From: Tubulanus polymorphus
Lineage: Eukaryota > Nemertea > Palaeonemertea > Tubulaniformes > Tubulanidae
Length of the DNA: 64,000 nt
Reading direction: 5' to 3'
Assembly: GCF_964204645.1 (NCBI RefSeq)
Contig: NC_134026.1
Span: 26,182,650-26,246,649, forward strand
Each line of letters opens with the position of its first letter. Position 1 is the stretch's first letter. The notes beneath the pieces were generated by a model. That model was not told the origin of the DNA and ran no database searches. It saw nothing but the letters and a program-made list of their open reading frames with translations. The translations under genes were made by a program, and so were the position numbers. This document shows positions 54,580-64,000 of this stretch, piece after piece.

Positions 54580-56537
<1,958 letters not shown>

Positions 56538-57059
56538 CCCCTGAAAAAAAGGATATTATGAAGACCTAATGGTTTACTGTAAATAACGATAAATACCCAC
56601 GAGTGAATAGCAATTTCTACAGTAGGAAGCTATTACTATCATGGATGGTCCGACTCCAATGGGATGCTCCATGAGCTGGGAAATAGAATTGGAATGGAAG
56701 GTCCATCACACTAAGTCACTATGTCTATACACACACACAGAAAATACTCACAAATCCTGTTTAAATCTTCTCATGTAAATATGGATACATCAGACACATT
56801 CTCCATCATTTAATATACATAAATACACAAAACCCTATCAGTTGAGCGAATTAGCTTAGATGAATTTCAGTAATTTTCGTGAATTATTTACACCAACAGT
56901 AGTAGAATTCATGACTTTTGACAGCTGCCGAATGCGCCTCTGGTGTCAAACATTAACACTATTAGATATAAGGAAAAGATTATACACATCAATTATTCTA
57001 TAAAATTTATATTATCAATTTACTAATTACTAGATTTGAAAATTGATAATGAATATCAA

Positions 57060-57186
57060 AATTGAGAAATCATGATGGACTTAATCAAAACCGATTATCA
57101 ACCGAACTGTAGATATAAACGGCGCTCTGATTGGCTGACGCGTTCCCGCTAGGTCGTATACCGCCGATTTGAAGCGAATTTATGTG
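57060..57186. promoter_or_regulatory. Putative DEK / RNF144 divergent promoter
   Basis: Just upstream of the DEK start codon are an inverted CCAAT box in CTGATTGGCTGACGCG (about 57127-57142) and TTCCCGC (about 57144), an E2F-like core. Divergent genes on both sides make a shared promoter plausible; transcription starts were not determined. Confidence 0.45.
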
Positions 57187-59835
57187 ATGTCGGAGGCTGA
57201 TAAAACCCCCGTTTCCACCGCCGAAAAGGTCCGTATTGGCAACATTTACACACAGTTCTTCGAAGAGTTTATAGGTTATTGATGGGAACTGGCAATCAAA
57301 TCGATATGATGCCTGATTATTGAGAATTTTGCTTCAGAAAACGATTGCGGCGAAATGAAAATTTACTTCCGCGTTGCTGATCGTTTCTTTTTTTCACCTT
57401 TTGTTGTCACTAATTAGGGATCTTATCTCGGTTTCCTGAGATCGAAAACAGATTCTTTGCATGACCCTCAGGTTATATTTGTATTCGTAGTCGGTTATAA
57501 CGGATGATATTATGTACATTAGCAAAATAGGTCTGAAAAATAAAGCGTGTTGTTGTTTTTTTCTTAGAATCATAGATGTCAGCACCTCCTAGAGTATAAA
57601 ACTAGTAACTCGTTTTATTTTACTACTTTAGGCTATTAATGAAAATGGAGATGACAGCATTTCTAAAAAAGATATGGTAAAGTCTTCTGAACCGGAGACA
57701 GTAGTTGCAGAAATGCATACGGATACTGAAAAGAAAAATGAGAATGGAAAAAATAATGACATTGAAGAAGACATGGAGACTGAAGAAGATGAAAAGAAAC
57801 AAATTACGCCTACCACAAATGATAAACAGGCTTCACCGGTAAAAGAGACTGCTGTGACACCTCCAGTAACGCCCAAGAAGAAGGAAAGTGTTGTTAAAGA
57901 GGATGCAATATCCCCTTCAAAAAGTGAAGATGCTGTGTCGCCTCAAAAAAGTGTTAAAGATGAGAGTGAAGAAGAGGATGAATTGAAACGTAAATAATTT
58001 CGCCTTTTTGCTGTGGGTGGGATTTGCCCGAATTCAAGCCCTGATAGTATTTATGTAGAGAAGATACTTCTTACCTCCATGCAAATTAATGAGCTTATGT
58101 ATCTCTATTTCAGCTGGATTGTTAGAGAGACCATTTGTGATTGAAGGCAGCAGTAAGAGGGAGAGAAAGAAGACAGAACGACTGGCAATGACCGACGCGT
58201 TTAATACTCCAGCTGAAAAACAATTAGAAATTCCAGAAGGAACTGGTGAAAAAATTGGCTCAATGCCTCGAGGTAATATATTTGTAGTGTTCGTGGTAAT
58301 CTGTTTGTGAAATAGGTGATATCATATTATGTTATTGTTTGTTGCAGTTGAATTTTTTTTGTCGAAAGCCAATGTGGATGATTGTAAATTACTACATCGG
58401 TTTTTCTTCGGTCGTGTTGGTCAGGCGACAGTTGTACGAAGGAATATCCGGAAATTCTGCGGGTTCACGTTTACCAAAGGATCGGCTGAATGGGAGAAGA
58501 AGTACGCGATCTTAATGAAGTGAGTTGTTTTTTACTGTGAATGTTGTGTTTTTGACTATCCTTCACCAGACTATGATGATTAAACATCTATTGATTACAG
58601 AATGACTCGACCACAACTTCGAGCGATGCGCAATATACTAGATGTCGAATGTGGTAAAGCTAAAGAGGATGATGTGGCCAATATTCTTGAATTTAGTATC
58701 AATCCTAAAGCTTCCGGAAAAGCACTACCTGATAAATCAAAGAAAGGTAGGATCATCAGAATTCAATCAATTGTGGGAGCGAGCATATGCCTCTCTGCTA
58801 GCTGCATCCACATTTTACTGTATATTATCGGTAGGTCGTAAAAGCAAAACGAAGAGTGGAAGTAAGAAAAGCACAAAGAAAAAAGCAGGCAAAAAGAAGG
58901 AAACTAAAGCATCAGATTCGGAGGATGGAGAGGATGATGAAGGAGATGAAGACAGCGATGGAAAACAGTCGGAGGATGAGGAGGAAAATGAGGATGCTAC
59001 TGCTGATAGTGAAGAAGAAAAGCAAGAATCGGAGGAAGCTTCAGAATCGGAAGAAGAAGTAATGATTCCAGATATATAGTTCTTGAAAATTAGCTGCTAG
59101 ATTGAATTCTTGTATATTAGGATTAATCAATATGTAACTTTTTTTGGATTTTAAGAAACCAAAGAAGAAAAAGAAAAAAGCTCAACCCAAGAAGAAAAAG
59201 GAAACTGCCAAAAAAGCAAAGAAGACTCCAGCCAAAAAAGAGAAACCTGCAAAAGAAAAGAAGCCATCCAAGAAGAGAAAAGGTAAGCAAGCCGTTTTAT
59301 TTATGGATGAGTTTGTGGTTCATTGCCTGGTTTGAATATTGTGTCATGTTGCTATTTCTAGCCCCTGAATCTGATGATGAAAGTGATTCAGATGATGAAC
59401 CAGTTGCCAAAAAGAAGAAAGGACCGCCAACGGTAAAAATTGAGTAACCAAAATACTGAAATGATTAAATGTAAATGTTTTAGTGTTTATATATTCTTAT
59501 TAATTACAGAATGCAGAAATTAAGTCAGCTATAAAGAAAATTTTGGAAGGGGTGAATTTCGATGAAGTGACAATGAAGACTGTCTGTAAACAGGTAATGA
59601 AAAGAAAATTAACCGTATATTTCATTTAATTGATGAACATCAGGTGTCATCTTTTACCGGTTATCCACAGGTTTATGCCAAGTTCCCAGATTTTGATTTG
59701 ACTGACCGAAAAGTTTTCATCAAATCTACAGTGAAGGAGGTAACTTTATGTCTAACTTTCATGAATACACTGATTTAACTGTGTCATAATTTAAATTGAT
59801 ATCTTATTTATTTATATTTTCAGTTAATATCCTGA
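57187..59835 (+). CDS. DEK: DEK chromatin-architectural protein
   Basis: Nuclear DNA-binding and histone-associated protein that constrains supercoils and links to splicing. Eleven exons, 487 aa (human 375): 57187-57228, 57632-57989, 58114-58272, 58348-58519, 58601-58746, 58835-59058, 59156-59282, 59362-59432, 59510-59593, 59671-59739, 59824-59835; all in phase. The acidic N-terminus ends at LLERPFVIEGSSKRERKKTE, the conserved entry to the SAP-containing core. VEFFLSKANVDDC, GQATVVRRNIRKFCGFTF and MTRPQLRAMRNILDVECG follow the human SAP box closely. A long Lys-rich and Glu/Asp-rich low-complexity middle (encoded by exons 6-8) is longer than in vertebrates. The C-terminal DEK_C domain is IKSAIKKILEGVNFDEVTMK and KQVYAKFPDFDL...KVFIKSTVKE. 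The donor of exon 1 (AAG|GTCCGT) is weak. The last coding exon is only 12 nt (Leu-Ile-Ser-stop). Confidence 0.95.
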
Positions 59836-62800
59836 GAAAGCCAAGGGGAGTAAATGGTATTTAAACTAAGCTGTGCAAAAGACATTTATTTACCAACCGT
59901 CAGATAGGAGAGTAACGTATGAGGACCGACTCGAACAGGATACAGAATTAGCAACGTATACTCTCAAATTCCTAGTTCGTAGCATTTTACAATGGAAGGT
60001 CTCTATCACTGTGTTCATGTTCAAAATGATTGATAAGTTTTCCTAAATGTCTTTTTTACAATATATCATTTTAAGGTGTAAATTAATCATGGTTTAACAT
60101 TTATCTTTCACTTCATTCATTTTCTTGTTATCATCCGCTAGTTTTCAACGATGTCATGTCATAATTGAGAAAACTTTTAATCACGCATGATTTACATGGT
60201 TTTATAATTGAATTAATTCTATGTTATTGGTATTTCTGTAAATTTCTTATCGATGCATTGGACTGTTGGGTTGTAAATATCAAATATCTTTTTGAATTTT
60301 ACACAAAGCTCATGAATCTCTCCTACAGCTTACACTTAAAGCAAAATTCTGTTTGAACTGAGTTCGTTGTTAAGTTTTGCCGTCTGGAAATGAAAATGTC
60401 CATTCTTAATATCATAAATGAAGGGCTTTGAAAAATGTTAAGCTAATAATGAAGTAATGGTAATAATAATATGCTAACACATCTGCAAGCAGTATCTATC
60501 TTGTGTTCCTTTTTCGTAGCGAATGATTATTTTTAGAACTTTGTACAAAATGTCAATCTGATATTCAATGAATACACTTTTAATCACTATTTATGTGTAG
60601 GATGATGTACATTTGATATTTGTTGGTTGAAAAACCTAAATGTTAATTCGTTTCGGCCAATTTCTCTTATTTTGTTTAAAAAAAGGAGTAATTCTCAAAT
60701 ATACCACATATTATATGACTAATAAAAAACTGTGTCATGCATGTTAATGATTCTGTTGTCAAATGAAAAATTCTGTTGATATTAATTTCTTGTAAATAGT
60801 TAATGGCTTACTGAAATGTTTGAAACCAAACGTTTAAATGTAAATTGCGCCATATGATTAAATAAGTAATTTGTAAAATCTATAAGTAGAGTATATACTG
60901 ATAAATTGATACAAGTGAATAGTAATTTATTTTGTAATACATAAACATGGAAAATACAGACAGAAGACTGGAGAAATAATACAATGGTTCGTGTATGGTT
61001 AACTCAAAAGTTTGTAAGAGCTCTATTGATATTGATATGAAGATAGTAAAGTACATATCATTTGAGGCTGTAACCTTTGTAGTCCTAAACCTATTGAAGG
61101 TATTCACAATCAATTCACTTGTTTACTGAGAAGTTCAATAAATGCAACAATTTTTACAGATGGAAATGTTATTGTTAAAAAAAGTTTGTTATAATATGCA
61201 ATTGTTCGTTGGGAAAATTGATATCACTTGATACTCGTACAAGAACATGGGAACGACGTGGCAAAAGGGAGTACTGACAGCTGATGTAAGAATATACCTG
61301 GCGAGCTAGACACGATCTTGTATTTGTAACCAAGATAAATTGGTGCTACTTGGAAAAACTGTTAAGGCCCCGATTTGTGCTCCTTTTCACAAAAAAGTAA
61401 ATGTAAGTGCTTTTTGACGTTTTAAAAAGCAGATTCCCCTGGATAAAGCTTTAAAGTTGATATAATCATTTCAAACGAACTAGCGTTGAATGGTGACTGA
61501 AATTTGACTAGTAGAAAAATCTTCATTCCTCGCATGCCACAGCAATATCGCGAGGCGCTGTTGGATCTCAGCCGTTCAGTGCTGCCCCTGAAAATAACGA
61601 TAGCGGTATTTCTGTGAACTTAAATCGTAGCACATTTTTTACCGCCCGGGATATATTTCCACAATACAGATCACCGTGGCGCCTAATAATAATGAACCAT
61701 GATACTATATTAATCCGTCCTAAATTTTGAGTGATATTTCCATATTCTTTTAGGTAACAATAGATGATATCTTAGTTTTGGAAAAAACTCTCAATATCAA
61801 TTATAGTATCTATACAGAATATTATTCACCGACAACTTTAATGATCATTCATCCAAGACACTGACAAAATATCAACTTTCTCCTTTCATGATATATTTGG
61901 CGAGAAAACGATCAGTGCAAAATACAAACACCCCTTTCCCTGGCATTTAAATAGAAATTATTATTGCCAGGGAGAAAGAGTTTGAGTAAATCTGGTCAAA
62001 TCTACGCTTAAACTATCGAGCGTTCACATCACTCCTCAGAAGCAGTAGTATAGTCTGGGTTCGAGCCTGGGACACCCCTGTTCTTTTAGTTCGGACACCT
62101 CACTGTAACACTTCGAACCATTTACGACCGCTGGGCCTGGGACATCCCTATTTATCCTCCATTCTCTCAAGACAATTAAGAATTTACAGGTATCAAGAAA
62201 TGTTTAATTAAGAAAGACATTGTTTTTGTGTTCAATAGTCATATATTTTCGCAGATATTTCATCAATTTCAATACATTATTGTCGATCCTCTAACATCTT
62301 GCCAGAGGTCCTATTTCACAGCCTCAATGCGAATTACATGCAGTATTACATTAGTTCACAGAATTCCCACCAGGGGAGCGTATGGTGCTGCCACCAAGCT
62401 AACGGGATACCGACGAACTAATCATTCATGTCAGAGAACTCAAGAAAAACCTAAGAATCTTTCCCTTAAATTCAGATCTGCCAGGTTAAAGAAAAGAATA
62501 AAACTTTTAATACAAGGATATTTGCTTTTTTATTTCTTCTAAAATACGTATTTACAAGTATTATTAAAATACATCTGATTAATGAATGGGGTTCTTAACT
62601 TTAGGTAGAAAACAAACCTCGATATGAGAGGATAGCATCCAGTATCAACATCACTTATACACCTATTTACATTTTATCATTGTTGTTATTTCATTTAAGT
62701 TCAATAAACCTGAGACTTTAAATGTGATTGATTACATTAATGTACTTTGAAAAGCCTTCAAGATTTTTTCATGATATGGTATTAGTTATTTTTCACATCT

Positions 62801-63656
62801 TTTTTAGTATCTCCAAATGCGTTTATCTAAGCAGTCATTAGACAAATAAATTCAGACATTGCACCACCACGTTACATGGAAATTACCATATTGAACATGT
62901 AAATGGTCCCTGATCACTCAGCTCGGCTACATTATACAGTGACAAGAGATACCTGCACATTATTTACAATGCGTCAACATGCTGTTATTAGTTCTCTTCC
63001 TCAACAATTATCAATGAAGATACAAGATCTTTGCTGATTTGTTTGTTTTTATCAATACTCGCCATCAGAGAAGATACAAGACTGCGATCTGTAGAAATAG
63101 ATCATTAGTGTCTGAGTGAAAATGTGGTAATCAATTCATCTAATACTGTCTGAAATTAGAACCTCAATGGACAGTCTTTATCTAGCCAAACAGTATCTAG
63201 CCAAAATCACTTAAAGAAGCTTGTCATATACAGATAAGAATTTGTCTATCAAATAATGTACATGTATTAGCAAACACACGTGATAAAATGTGCTTCTCTG
63301 AGGCTGAAGAGTAAAATGTATGATTGTCTACAGTGCTGAATGTTCAAAATGATCATGATCGAACATAGTACTAACAGATTAGCAGATGAAATGTTTGTTA
63401 ATGGAGAGTTTACACTTTCAATAGAAACAACAACACATTAATACAATCCGCACTGATCAAGAGCACGAGTGTGTCTACCTAGTACAAACATAGTCTAGTA
63501 GCCTTAGCTAAAACCTTGTCTCCAGTTTCCCTCTGTTTGCAATTCATCGCAACAACACAGGAATAGAAGAATACATGGTTTTTATACAAATGACTGCTGC
63601 CGTTATTTCATGATCAATATCGGCTAATGATTCCGTCCAGCGGAAATCACTAGACG
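59836..63656. other. Intergenic: DEK 3' UTR and 3' flank of right-edge gene
   Basis: About 3.8 kb with no gene I can support. A 104-codon ORF at 62228-62542 lacks recognisable motifs. At 62047-62070, TAGTATAGTCTGGGTTCGAGCC resembles the fused A/B-box string near 16390. The pair CCTGGGACACCCC / CCTGGGACATCCC recurs about 80 bp apart after it. Confidence 0.55.
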
Positions 63657-63989
63657 TTACACAGAAGTTACTTTACAAGTCGACGATGGAACTGGCTTCG
63701 TGCCGAGCAGCGATTTCTCCACTAAAGTTCGTAACGACGTTTTACCAGATTGAGATTCATAGAATTTTTCCCTTTTGACAAACTCGACGTAATAACCATC
63801 GTATATGGCCTCTTTGTTTTCCCGTTGTACATATTTGACCATCAGTACAATCATACTGAACGCATACGCTAACAAAACAACTATGATATATAACAATGCA
63901 TCGACATTGTTAGACTTTTTAGGCACTGAAGCAGAGGCAGAAGCCGCAGCGCTCAAACCTCGCTCAGTTAAATTCTGACACAATATCTG
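63657..63989 (-). CDS. Partial gene: C-terminal exon of a small single-pass membrane protein
   Basis: Reading on minus from an acceptor TTACGCAG at about 63990, the exon encodes about 110 residues to a stop at 63657. It starts ILCQNLTERGLSAAASASAS and has no ATG near the start, so it is probably the last coding exon of a gene continuing beyond the window. One membrane helix, ALLYIIVVLLAYAFSMIVLM, is followed by a basic-polar stop-transfer KYVQRENKE and a short tail YYVEFVKREKFYES. NLT near the N-terminus is a possible N-glycosylation site. The layout (short, N-out, one helix, short basic tail) resembles KCNE potassium-channel beta subunits, but the KCNE family motif is not clearly present, so the identity is open. 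Confidence 0.5.
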   Translation of the reverse strand, partial: QILCQNLTERGLSAAASASASVPKKSNNVDALLYIIVVLLAYAFSMIVLMVKYVQRENKEAIYDGYYVEFVKREKFYESQSGKTSLRTLVEKSLLGTKPVPSSTCKVTSV

Positions 63990-64000
63990 CGTAAGAAGAC

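Noticed and set aside
57628-57876. Ser/Phe-rich minus-strand ORF
   Set aside because: Antisense shadow of the acidic N-terminal exon of DEK.
62228-62542. 104-codon ORF in the region after DEK
   Set aside because: No recognisable domain, no codon-pattern or splice support; left as noncoding.

Overview
The window is animal nuclear DNA: AT-rich, with short GT-AG introns, single-copy genes orthologous to vertebrate ones, and many small DNA-transposon remnants. Gene content and compactness suggest a marine invertebrate, perhaps a lophotrochozoan; the phylum cannot be fixed from sequence alone. Exon models were built by hand from splice signals, reading phase and known protein families. Except where stated, every model closes in frame.

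Region 1 (1-15906) is the most unusual part. On the minus strand I reconstruct one open reading frame of about 34 exons (about 1134 codons). It encodes a Ginger-type DNA transposase: an HHCC zinc domain and a DD35E gypsy-like integrase core, then an acidic repeat region, a C48/Ulp1-like cysteine protease, a PHD finger and a C-terminal Cys/His domain. Ten of its exons lie in a 162-bp tandem array in which each unit is one 60-nt phase-symmetric mini-exon plus its intron. A satellite with a monomer of about 170 bp lies at the 3' side of the gene (1-2045) and, in opposite orientation and with a 4-monomer higher-order repeat, inside intron 1 (10430-14880).

Region 2 (15907-34474): an intergenic promoter region; SREK1-like splicing regulator (+); flavin-containing monooxygenase (+); ACTR1A (Arp1/centractin, +) with a long palindrome in intron 1; and an ankyrin/SOCS-box gene (-) with an unresolved frame problem.

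Region 3 (34475-49801): MITE-like elements; a CEP55-like coiled-coil gene (+) whose ESCRT-binding module appears three times; PEBP1-like (-); neurensin-like (+); and STPG1-like (-).

Region 4 (49802-64000): RRM2 (+) with CCAAT/E2F-like promoter sites; RNF144-type RBR ubiquitin ligase (-) with an (AT)n intron tract of about 470 bp; DEK (+), divergent from RNF144; and a partial single-pass membrane protein (-) at the right edge. Several genes serve cell division, chromatin and RNA processing (RRM2, DEK, CEP55-like, ACTR1A, SREK1). There is no operon-like organisation. The RRM2-RNF144-DEK-neurensin linkage resembles human 2p25 and 6p22.
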